Source: Pachyseris speciosa (Eukaryota > Cnidaria > Anthozoa > Scleractinia > Pachyseridae). Taken from it: a stretch of 64,000 nt of DNA. The stretch spans positions 532,001 through 596,000 of the forward strand of contig JAEMWC010000001.1 in NCBI GenBank assembly GCA_016490735.1, written 5' to 3'. Under the pieces are notes generated by a model that made no database searches, was not told the DNA's origin, and was given only the letters and a program-made list of their open reading frames with translations. Below are positions 20,331 through 31,127 of this stretch, in pieces. Every line of letters begins with the position of its first letter. Within the stretch, counting starts at the first letter, position 1. Both the position numbers and the translations under genes were made by a program.

Positions 20331-21106
20331 TTTAAATAGCCTTTTTAACTACAGTATTATTGGATTTCTTTTAATTAACCTGGAATTTCTTTAATTATAA
20401 AGTAGGTATTTTGCACTTTGTCGGGCATTGTGGCGTATTTTTCGGGCTAAAATAAAGAATTTGGCGGGCCAAAATGTATAAGCCCGCTGAAATAAACCAG
20501 TGAAAAGTGTGAATCAAATTATCGTACGATTTAAGCAGGCAATACAAATCGAGAAGCCATTACAATGCATGTTCGCGCCGTTTTCATGCAGCCTTGGTAA
20601 AAGAAATCACGGAGCTATTTTCAAAACCCAAAGCATGGCTGAAACACAGAAAACAACGAAGAATTTATAAATTCTCAATCTTTTCAGCTAGGGGAAGACG
20701 ATCTTCAAAAGTTAGAGGTTGATTCCGTGCCAGAAAACACCAAAAAACAGACTATGGCCGGTGGTGAAGTGCATGTAAGTTTTGCGGCTTCAAGCCAAAC
20801 ACACTGAGTTCAACCAATTATGCCAAACTGTCAGTTAAGCAATTGAACAATTACTTTCAACACTTATAAATAAGTCAATCGATTTTCCCTTTCATGTGTT
20901 TTACAATTCTTCAAACTGAACTCACATCGGAAGATTTTGTAATTTTTAGCCAGTTTCGCTCGATGGTGTATTTTCACTGTGGGAAAATAAAAGCCATTCA
21001 AGTTGTAAACGCTCGCTGTTTTGTTGTCAAGTTTTTTTTTCAGTTTTTATTTTCTCAATGCCCTCCTAGGTGATAATAATAGTAGTAATAGACTTTATGT
21101 TCTTGG
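20331..21106. other. No gene seen
   Basis: AT-rich intergenic sequence without a supported ORF or repeat. Confidence 0.5.
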
Positions 21107-21215
21107 GCATGACTATGTTTTGGGCCCTTCTCAGAGCTCATTTTACCCCGAGCCACTAGGGAGAACTAAAATGAGTCTGAGTTGGGCCCAAAACATATTT
21201 ATTATAATTAAAACA

Positions 21216-21256
<41 letters not shown>
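21107..21256. repeat. Foldback repeat and (TTA)n microsatellite
   Basis: TATGTTTTGGGCCC...CTCATTTTA (21113-21145) faces an inverted copy ending GGGCCCAAAACATA (about 21168-21201). A TTA run follows at 21218-21256. Confidence 0.7.
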
Positions 21257-22973
21257 GTGTCATGAGATACCGCTACTGCAAAAAAGTATGCAAAAAGTAT
21301 GTGATGCTACACGTTCATACACGTGCTATTCTCTGTTTTCATTTCGTTTTTACGCCGTCAGGCCGCATTTATTTCAATCGTATCCGATAGTTGGCTTTTC
21401 CAAGATTTTCACAAGAGTTTTTTTTTAATCTAAAGTATCACGTAAAATTCTTAATGGCCACATAGTCTACCCCTGGAAGTTAAAGAACTGCGTGCGGTTT
21501 GCGAATAATTGTTCATTGATTGAATTATCCACTTTTATTTGAATACGGTAATTTCATAAGTTATTAACTAACTTCTTTACAATAAATGAAAGTAAATAAT
21601 ATTACATACCGTGAGTGTTTGAAAAAGCGTTCAACTTAACTTAAGAGAGCTTGACTGTAAGAATCGAGATAAAAAGGCGTTTTGCGGCGGAAGACGAAAA
21701 AACTTTTTTTACCGATTTTGTCCAAAAAAGGGGGGCATGTAGAGTTGATAGAACTAAAGCAATTCCTGCAATACTGGGCTCAGGGAGTTTTTATTTTAGA
21801 CGAAATGAGGCTTTGAAGTTGCCTAGTTTTAGCTGGCGAGAGAAGAAGAAAAGAAAACGAGATTTTTGCTGCTTGGATTGCGCCGGTATTTCACCAGTAT
21901 TATTGGAATAGGATTTATTTTGTGTGTGTGATTTCTACAGTTGTTATTTTACGATAATTGCGTAGTATTCGCGTTATTGAGTTAATGAACTTTTAACAGC
22001 GTACCAACTGCTTGGAAATTGGGTTAGAAACAAAACGTCACAATGCTGAGGGTCCAACCAACCTTTCAGGCTGATTGTTTGCTGAGTCTTAAGATAATCT
22101 ACCACATTACTCATAAATAAGGAAAAAAGGTTGGGATTTTGATTTTTGTATTCGCTTTTCCATGACAAATACAATCCGCGCTTGGGCTTTAATTTATGCA
22201 TGTTTTCGTCTCCTAACGTTCTGAGACGCAAGCGTCAAGTCAGTATGGCTTATTATTTTTTATTTTGTAGTAATATTGACGCTTATATCCCCTCCAAAGG
22301 TAATTTCTGATCATACAATATGTAATCGTGGGCACTTGAGGTAAGGCTGCCGCTATTACTTTGCGTGGAAAAAGTAACTAAAAGTGCTTCTATTTTTGTC
22401 GGATCAGATTACGTTCGAAGTGTCATGATCGTTTCACTTTCTGTGGATGTATTTTCGTTTCTCTCGATTTGGTTTATTCTGCTTAAAAGGTGAGTAGGGT
22501 CATATATCTGACAAGTACGTATTTAAAATACGTAATATGGTTTCATAATCTTATGATTCAGTTAAGTGTTTCGGTTTCGTTTCTGGATCCTAAGAAAGAA
22601 AAAAATCTTGTTTTGGCATTGGTTGTTGACACATGGAGGAACGACCCAGCTTCACGCTTGCAAACACATGTTTCCTGCATAAATCTGAAATCAAAGCTTA
22701 ATGGTCTTCGTTTAGAGAGGCACTTTTTTGTCTAATATTTTATTTTCTGCTACAAAGAGCAACTCGTCCACAACTTTATTATTCCGTGCTCTAAAGTTTC
22801 CGTCTGCTTAAATTCAAGAGAAGAAACTGAATTTTTAAATTGTGAATTTTAAATTATTGAAGTTTTAAATTCAAACTAATACAAAATTAATGGTGAGGTG
22901 ACGTCGTTTCTTGTATCCCAACTAGCTACAGCCACTCGATGAGCTGCTCTATCGGTAGTTTGGTTGAAAGTGA
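21257..22973. other. No gene seen
   Basis: Short ORFs only, without recognisable domains; probable intron or intergenic DNA of the following host-type gene. Confidence 0.4.
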
Positions 22974-25950
22974 GTGCGGGACAGTTTCCTCGAAATTGAA
23001 CGTATCAGAAGAGACATTTCCATTTCATATTGCAAAAGAGATGTAAGTAAGCACTTGCATACAACAAGTGTGACTGATATCAGTTCGGATTATGACCTCA
23101 TTCTGGCAAGGGCAGGAGTATTTGAGTGCGATGAGAATTTTTTATCACGAACAACAGTGTGTCCAGGGCATCGTTATCAGCGTGGTGGAGGATGGTATCA
23201 AAAGAGGATTTGTCGCTATCCAGAGCACAAAGGCAAAGCCAAGCCTGATCGTAGCATTAGTAAACTACAGTCCAAAATCATATTTCATGAGTTTAAATAT
23301 TTAGCGCCAGTGGGTTCAGGTAAGGAATTAATTTATTATTACTTGACGTTTAATTACATTGATGTTCTTTATTTAGATAGCGCAGGGTAAGATAGAAGGC
23401 TAGTCTTGAGCGGTGAAGATTTGCTATCAGTTAAGGGAAAACTGGAGTGTACATACTATTAAATGTAGCTGTTTACGGTCCATTATCATAAACTTAAATG
23501 ACAGTGTTAAACCTCAGACGTAAAAGTATCAGTCACCCTTCCTGGGCATTCTTTAGTAATTCTTCACAATTTGTGGAAAGGGAGCTCACTTTTGGACGCT
23601 TAGACTTCCGGGAGCCGTTCATTCATTTCTAGGAACCCTTTGATGTGAAATTATATTTTTCCACAATTCTTGTCCCCGCATTTATCCGTTTACCATCGTG
23701 TTTTGATTATAAAAGCTTTGTGTTTGATCTTTTTAGTATAAGTACCGATAATATATATGAATTTGTGTCCGGTTTGGTGCGTGAAAATTACACCGACCAT
23801 ACAATCTCGTTTATTGTTTTGGTTATCAAAGAAAGGGGAAGGGGAGGGAGGTTTAAAAGAGGGGGGGGGGGGGGGTTATAGAGAGGACTTACAGTCACCA
23901 AAACTGAACAACGAATGTTATCAAGAAACTAAGGGACAAGTTCAAGCATGCATGTACCCGTCGCTATGCTGCCGTGGGCAACATGAAGTTCCATGAAAAG
24001 TATTATGCCAACATATCCTTAACAGGGTAAATACTGGGGTACAAATTTGAGATAGAGTCACAATATTTGAGGGCATTAATGCTAACGTAAGGTGTAAAAA
24101 AAGTCAACAACATTCGAACTTCGTGTGCTTTCTCCGCCCTCCGCCTCCACCCTTCCCTTGGTCGGAAAAAAGGTTAAATTATGATATTTGTTGATTAGGT
24201 ATATGCCCTAACTGCCGAAAGAGGCTAGCGATGCTTAAAGGTGACTCAGCTACAGGCAAAACAGATGAGGATGAAGCAGAAGTTCGAAAGAGTTCTAGAC
24301 TTGCTGAGAACAGTCCGATTATCTATACGGATCTATTTTCACCACTGAAAACTCCGTTGCAATGTGGCCGAGAAACCTCTCTAGAAGAAACCCCTGGATA
24401 TGAGCCCTTTGCCCCTCAGCAACATCAGTGGCAATGCAAAGAAGAAAGCGACTCTCTCGAGAAGTTGAATGACTTCATGGTGAGCCGCGGCTGCAGTCCA
24501 GTCCGATACCCGAGGAATATGTTGTCTCAGGCAGCAGATCGCACTAAAAGAGAACATCTAAGGAAAGTCAAACAAGGCATTGTTGCTGTCATAGAAACCA
24601 TTGCTCCTGGACAGGAAGATGAAACCTGGGCAGAACTGATGCGTTCTGGTACACTGTACAAGCAATTTAATGTTGGAAACATAGGGGGTTTGAGGCTGGA
24701 AGCTGACCATTCAATAAAGCACTAACGGCTGCTTACCGCCTATCTGAAGCAAGAGTTACGAAAATTCAGATTTTGTCGATAATTGTCGATATATTTCCAC
24801 AAAAGCAAATCCAGGAACTTCTCCCTGAGGTTACAAAGTACCAACTATTTCAAGCTAAAAAACATCTCATTTCTTGTGGAAGGGGTCAGCCATTGCCAAC
24901 TGTTCCAAAATACCGTACTGGCTTGACTATGCCTAAAATAGACCATTTCATTGGGTTTATTTCAAGTCCCCATTTTGTTCAAGATGTTGCACACGGTACG
25001 CGTACACTGAAGTTATCTTCTGGTGAGACAATCAGTATGCCTAATGTAGTGCGCAACATAAATGGAGCTAGAATAATCAAGCAATACATAGCATATTGCA
25101 AAGAAACCGGATTCAACCATTTGAGTGAAAGAGAACTGTACAGAGTGTTCAAGCATGGCCCTGCCCAACAGAAGAAAGCATTGCAAGGTTTGGACAACAT
25201 CAGTGCTGATGGCCTACGCGGAGTTGAGATGCTTGGAGACGTTGTCAGGAAGCTGGGAGAAAGAGGCACGAAGTCTGAATGGGTGACTGAAGTAGTAAAC
25301 TTGTTACTGACCTTTAAGAGCTACCTCAAAAGCAGCCATCGTCTTCATATCTCAACTTCATCAAGTTGTCCAGATCACTGCAGTGTGTTCGCGTTAAGTG
25401 ACCTACTGGATTCGGCATTTTCTGAAAAATGCGACCACTCTCATGAATTGGTGTGTAACGACTGCGAAAGTCTCTATCATCTGGAGAATTTGATCAAGAA
25501 CAAGTTTCTCTTGACATGAGATGTGCGAGAGACGAGCAAGGTAAACGTCTGTTTACCGCCAGCGAGTGTCTAAAGACGCAGCAAATTCGTTCATTTTTCT
25601 CCAGGCTGGCAGCAGCAAAGAGGGCCAAGGTACAGAACCCAGCTGATCTAATGGAGGACGATATACGGAATTTGGAAAGTGATTGCCAAGCAGAGCAGTA
25701 TGAAGCGGAGTTGCAAAAGTTACGCCAAGGTGTCGTTAGCGAGGTTGCAGAGAAGCATCCTATTTATTATGAAAGATTCAATTTGTGTGAATTAACTCGA
25801 CTAAACAAGTTGTCAAAATTTAACATAGACATGCTTGTTCAGATTTGTGAGCATTTTGAACTGAACATTACGACTTTTTCCAGGAAAAGAAAGGAGGGTT
25901 TGATTTCCAAATTAAAAGAACTGATCGGCAGTTGCAGCTGCAATGCTTAA
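22974..25950 (+). pseudogene. Spliced host-type multicopy gene, two frameshifts
   Basis: The exon ending at 23319 (GSG) has donor CAG|GTAAGG. The next exon starts at 24199 after TTGATTAG, and the codon split across the junction stays in phase, giving GICPNCRKRL. The coding stretch continues to about 24708, then shifts by one base (24710-25519 in another frame) and again near 25508 (to 25950). Visible features are a Cys/His set near the first exon end, CPNC, a helical KTQQIRSFFSRL segment and a C-terminal helical repeat. The same protein family is fragmented at 53423-55200, so it is a dispersed, perhaps transposon-derived cnidarian family of unknown function. The frameshifts suggest a decayed copy. 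Confidence 0.5.
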
Positions 25951-26005
25951 CTATCTCGACAGGTGTTGGCAGAGGTACTGTCGGGTAACAAACAGAACCT
26001 AGAAA

Positions 26006-28239
26006 CTGAGGCACTGTTTACACGGACGCGTTTTCATTTGTAACCGCATCGGTTTCGATACGGTTACGCCTTTCGTTTACACGGCGCCGGTCGAGTTTGT
26101 TATCAGAACCGGGTCGTTTTGAAAATGCTTTCAAAAGTGGAGCGTTTTCAAAACGATACGGTTTCATGGGTCGTGTAAACGGCGAAACCGCATCGATTTA
26201 AAAACTGTTACTTATTTTGGTGGAAACTGCCTGGCTCGCGAAGGGTAAATATGGTGAGTGCAGCGCTTTGCTGCACAATCACAATTTAAGTTCGCTTTTT
26301 CAGCTTCCATATATTCGGTTTCGATACGGTTACGCCTTTCGTTTACACGGCGCCGGTGGAAACTGCCTGGCTCGCGAAGGGTAAATATCGTGAGTGCAGC
26401 GCTTTGCTGCACAATCACAATTTAAGTTCGCTTTTTCAGCTTCTATATATTCGGTTTCGATACGGTTACGCCTTTCGTTTACACGGCGCCGGTCGAGTTT
26501 GTTATCAGAACCGGGTCGTTTTGAAAATGCTTTCAAAAGTGGAGCGTTTTCAAAACGATACGGTTTCATGGGTCGTGTAAACGGCGAAACTGCATCGATT
26601 TAAAAACTGTTACTTATTTTGGTGGAAACTGCCTGGCTCGCGAAGGGTAAATATGGTGAGTGCAGCGCTTTGCTGCACAATCACAATTTAAGTTCGCTTT
26701 TTCAGCTTCTATATATTCGGTTTCGATACGGTTACGCTTTTCGTTTACACGGCGCCGGTCGAGTTTGTTATCAGAACCGGGTCGTTTTGAAAATGCTTTC
26801 AAAAGTGGAGCGTTTTCAAAACGATACGGTTTCATGGGTCGTGTAAACGGCGAAACCGCATCGATTTAAAAACTGTTACTTATTTTGGTGGAAACTGCCT
26901 GGCTCGCGAAGGGTAAATATGGTGAGTGCAGCGCTTTGCTGCACAATCACAATTTAAGTTCGCTTTTTCAGCTTCCATATATTCGGTTTCGATACGGTTA
27001 CGCCTTTCGTTTACACGGCGCCGGTGGAAACTGCCTGGCTCGCGAAGGGTAAATATGGTGAGTGCAGCGCTTTGCTGCACAATCACAATTTAAGTTCGCT
27101 TTTTCAGCTTCTATATATTCGGTTTCGATACGGTTACGCCTTTCGTTTACACGGCGCCGGTCGAGTTTGTTATCAGAACCGGGTCGTTTTGAAAATGCTT
27201 TCAAAAGTGGAGCGTTTTCAAAACGATACGGTTTCATGGGTCGTGTAAACGGCGAAACCGCATCGATTTAAAAACTGTTACTTATTTTGGTGGAAACTGC
27301 CTGGCTCGCGAAGGGTAAATATGGTGAGTGCAGCGCTTTGCTGCACAATCACAATTTAAGTTCGCTTTTTCAGCTTCTATATATTCGGTTTCGATACGGT
27401 TACGCCTTTCGTTTGCACGGCGCCGGTCGAGTTTGTTATCAGAACCGGGTCGTTTTGAAAATGCTTTCAAAAGTGGAGCGTTTTCAAAACGATACGGTTT
27501 CAGGGGTCGTGTAAACGGCGAAACCGCATCGATTTAAAAACTGTTACTTATTTTGGTGGAAACTGCCTGGCTCGCGAAGGGTAAATATGGTAAGTGCAGC
27601 GCTTTGCTACACAATCACAATTTAAGTTCGCTTTTTCAGCTTCCATATATTCTATTCTCTATAAACCGCGAGGCATATCGTAATAACAGGCAGAGATTAA
27701 TTTCACTACTGCTTAAGTAGTGTTCATAACTGCGATGATCAGTCACATATTTAGGCAGAGACTTATTTTGGTGCGAAACTGCCTGGCTCGCGAAGGGTAA
27801 ATACGGTGAGTGCAGCGCTTTGCTGGACAATCACAATTTAAGTTCGCTTTTTCAGCTTCCATATATTCTACTCTCTATAAACCGAGAGGCATATCGTAAT
27901 AACAGACAGAGATTAATTTCACTACTGCTTAAGTAGTGTTCATAACTGCGATGATCAGTCACATATTTAGGCAGAGATTTCTTGAAATGTTGACTTTTTC
28001 GTCGATAGAGAAAAGTTAATCTAAGATTCTGGATTCGGCCTGGGAGAACTCGTGTTTAGGGGAACAACGTTTTGGGCGGAGTTATGCTTCCAGAAAAATG
28101 CCTGAGAATGAGATCACCATGATTTAAACGGTTGGATAGGTTCCGTGTAAACACTTCGAAACCGTGTCGTCTTTGATGAGGTTTCGAGGTCATTAAGCCG
28201 TGTTGACTGGAAACTGCGTCCGTGTAAACGATGCCTGAG
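26006..28239. mobile_element. Nonautonomous DNA transposon-like unit with internal satellite
   Basis: Left end CTGAGGCACTGTTTACACGG (26006) and right end CGTGTAAACGATGCCTGAG (28239) are imperfect inverted repeats reminiscent of hAT-type termini. No convincing 8-bp duplication was found. It has no coding capacity; the many similar short ORFs inside are products of the tandem repeats. Confidence 0.5.
26216..27555. repeat. Higher-order tandem repeat, ~668-bp period x2
   Basis: The block beginning TGGAAACTGCCTGG recurs near 26220, 26354, 26621, 26889, 27023, 27290 and 27556. Intervals are about 134, 267, 268, 134, 267 and 266, i.e. a short-long-long pattern repeated twice. Two diverged partial copies follow to about 27960. 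Confidence 0.8.
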
Positions 28240-28582
28240 AAAAGACCGCTTATCTACACATGCTTCAGATACCGTAGAAATGGAGTTGTTGAGTTTAGAA
28301 GCACGCAAAGTAATACTTAATCAGATAATTTATTTTTTGTGAATGATATATATGATATATATCCGAAACGGCAGATATCGTTTGTAATTATGTGACCTAG
28401 AAAACATGGCCACGTGACTTTATCCTTCAGCATAATACTTTAGATGCACAACAACAGATAAACATATGTAGTCTTGATAGCTTGCATTTACGGTAAAATA
28501 GTCGTGCTATGCAAGGAAAAGCTGCTGTTGTTTCTTCCACAACAGAAGCCAACTGAGATATTTTACCGACTTTTCTACCTAT
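28240..28582. other. No gene seen
   Basis: Intergenic sequence without a supported feature. Confidence 0.4.
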
Positions 28583-29029
28583 CAGGGGCACCCAACGAGC
28601 CAAATCAACCAAAAGCTATAGAAAGGCATTTTTAAGTACCTTGTGGTGTTTGAGGTCTGATTAAAGTGATGTTTTCATAAGCTAGAAGAAGTTCATCTGT
28701 TCGGATTCCCTAGCTGAAAGTTTAATTGCCCGAAAATGTTAGGGAACAAAATCTTTCTTTAAGAAAATGCAAGCTGAAATTAACTTTCCACGAACTTACT
28801 AGGGAACTATTTCCTTTCCGAAAATGCTAGCTGACGTTTTTGACTGCCAAAAACAGCAATCACGACCTTTCCGAAAATCTCAGGAGCTATGATATCCCAA
28901 TTGAGAATCTTTTAGGCCGCGTTTTAGTTACGAAAATCCGAGTGCAGTCTTTAATCGACGCCGAAAGCCCAAGGTGAATTACCCTCCACCGAACAGATAT
29001 TTACCGAAACTTGTCGTTGGGTGCCCCTG
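28583..29029. mobile_element. 447-bp MITE with 6-bp target duplication
   Basis: TIR CAGGGGCACCCAACG at both ends. The flanking direct repeat is ACCTAT (28577-28582 and 29030-29035). A second copy lies inverted at 54648-55093. It is noncoding. Confidence 0.88.
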
Positions 29030-29035
29030 ACCTAT

Positions 29036-30112
29036 GCGCAGTTGTAGATTACCTTTGCGAACGTGAGATAAATATGTTTGGTGACTCTGTGATGTAGGTT
29101 AAAAATGCTTAACAGATGAATATTTATAGTTCTGGACCCGGTTGTTCGAGAGCTGATTAAACTTAATCCAGGAGTAGCGTTAACTTTGGTTCCAGTTTTA
29201 AACTTTTTGGTTTCTTTTGCAGCTTTTTGCTTTTCAGGATTGACATCCTCTATAATCTACAATTTTGCGGAATATCAGCGTTGAACAACTTTTCCGGACA
29301 GAGAAATAAATTCCTGGGTTAATGTTTGATCTTGGATTAGGGCTAACTGGCTTTCGAACAATCGGGCCCTGATATATGAGGTCATATATAGCTGACAGGT
29401 AGGTCACATAGTCGCTTCACTAGCTTGGTAAACATAAAGCTGCACGTTGGCTAGCGATTAAAAACACTTTAAAACAAGTATTTGGGCGATCTCTAAGTGA
29501 CAAAACCTGAAGATAATTTAGCTTGCTCTTAAAATTTCACGTGTGCGAATTCAGTTGTATCTATGCTCCCATTTATAGAACCATTCATATCATAGTAAGC
29601 GAAAGGAAACTGAATACAACAAAAAAATGTATAGTTTTACGTGTCTTTGCGGGGGGTCAGTTGTGTCATTTTTGACTAACTTTAAACTACTTTAAAATTA
29701 AAAACCCAAACCTTTTACACACTTACCATTTATAGCAAAGTACTAACATTAATTGTGTGTAGTTTTTAGCCATAATTGTGGGTTGGACCAGGCGCAAATA
29801 CTTAAACAAATATTTCACATTTTGCGTCGATCAGTAAAATGAATCATACTAGGAACTGATGAAAATGTTGTATATGGAAGTTGACAACTTGCCGCGGGGT
29901 GCTAAATCGATATTTATAAAGCCAAAGCATGGTTTTGATAGCGATAGGAATTACTAGTGTCGAGAAGTAATATTAGTTTCTCATTAACGAGAGAGAGTTT
30001 ACCCATAAATTAGAGTTAATTTTCCACAAATTTTAGCACACTGAGCTAACTGAGGCAATTTTAAAACATAATTGAGAATCTATCGCACCAATTTACATTG
30101 TTTGGTACCCTT
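29036..30112. other. No gene seen
   Basis: AT-rich flank of E2 with no supported ORF or repeat. Confidence 0.5.
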
Positions 30113-30118
30113 TGTAAG
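30113..30118. repeat. E2 target-site duplication, left
   Basis: TTTGTA, identical to 50160-50165. Six bases is the Polinton integrase standard. Confidence 0.95.
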
Positions 30119-30394
30119 TAGTATAGTGTTTGGGGGTACCAGATCTAAAATGGGGTGTTTTAGCAAAATGATCTCGTATTCTGGAATATATAGTTATTTA
30201 ATTTGATGGAATATATAGTTATTTAATTTGATGGAATCTATAGTTATTTAATTTGATGGAATATATAGTTGTTCAATCTGATGGAACCAAGGTCTGCACA
30301 CTTCATCTATAGTTTATTAAAATGCGTGACATTCTCGGAAAAATCACCAAGCGTGACATTCTCGGAAAACAGGAAATGAGTCATCGCCTATAGC
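30119..30394 (+). repeat. E2 left terminal inverted repeat
   Basis: Contains four copies of a 25-bp unit (GGAATATATAGTTATTTAAT core), then two TTCTCGGAA units and TGAGTCA (30377-30383). The right TIR has six copies of the 25-mer. Confidence 0.93.
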
Positions 30395-30414
30395 TGCAGA
30401 AAAAAATAGCAAAA

Positions 30415-30866
30415 CTGGTGGCCACCAGAACCTCTCATGAGGGACTTAATTTGGAATTTGAATCACCACCCGTCCCTCATGAGAGGTTTTTTTGTTTTGT
30501 TTTTTTTGAATTCCCACCACCACACCACCAGAGCACTATCATTTATGTTCCCACCACCACTCCGCTCTGGCCCTATCAGATCCTCTTGAGGCCAAGTATT
30601 TGTTTATTTGTTTTTTTTCACCCTCCGGCTTGAGATTGAACCGGCACTTCTGAGAAGCCGAAGCTTCACTATAGCTCTACCCAACAATCCGACACCATCT
30701 CAGGGTGATTTTTTCATTTTTTATTTTTCATTTTTCATTTTTTATTTTTTCAACCCATGGAATAACGGCGGGGGTTTTTCGTTATTCCACGGGGTGGCTT
30801 GTATACATTTCGCTAACGAAAGGCCCCCGCTTTTTCCAATCGTTAGATACTATGTATACAAGCCAC
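30415..30866. repeat. Hairpin-dense cassette inside E2 left end
   Basis: Consecutive inverted repeats: palindrome CTGGTGGCCACCAG (30415-30428); 17-bp arms 30429-30445/30472-30488; 7-bp arms 30528-30534/30564-30570; bulged 12-bp stem 30618-30636/30697-30708; 10-bp stem 30758-30767/30780-30789, whose loop GCGGGGG can pair with CCCCCGC at 30824-30830; 14-bp arms 30794-30807/30853-30866. E1 lacks the cassette. Confidence 0.75.
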
Positions 30867-31115
30867 ACTTTATCTGTGTGAAACAACCCTTATATTTTCG
30901 TTTGTATTTTCATTTTTATGCTTGTGGTACATAAATGAAATTTACAAAGATAAAAAATAATACGCATGTGTAAAAAGCGAAAAATCTGACGTAGTTTGAT
31001 GACTCATTCGAAAGGGAAACCCCCCAAAAATGCTAATTCTTCGGGCAAAGGGTCAGAAAGAGGGCAGTATTTTAAAACTCACAATACTATCCTGAACTAG
31101 GCAAATCATATGGCG

Positions 31116-31123
31116 TGACGTCA
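31116..31123. promoter_or_regulatory. CRE-like TGACGTCA near E2 left end
   Basis: Perfect 8-bp palindromic bZIP site just past the polymerase stop. An equivalent site lies at 49809-49816 near the right end and two in E1. Confidence 0.4.
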
Positions 31124-31127
31124 ACAG

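Noticed and set aside
23826..23880. G-rich run as a quadruplex regulatory site
   Set aside because: Simple low-complexity run with no nearby gene start; no support beyond composition.
26212..27537. Series of similar 60-80 residue ORFs on both strands
   Set aside because: They recur with the tandem repeat period and lack start context or domains; products of the satellite.
30618..30708. Possible tRNA gene (GGTTCAATCTC-like B box, GGTAGAGC-like A box on minus)
   Set aside because: The T stem does not pair and no clean cloverleaf forms; at most a tRNA-like or SINE-derived piece of the hairpin cassette.
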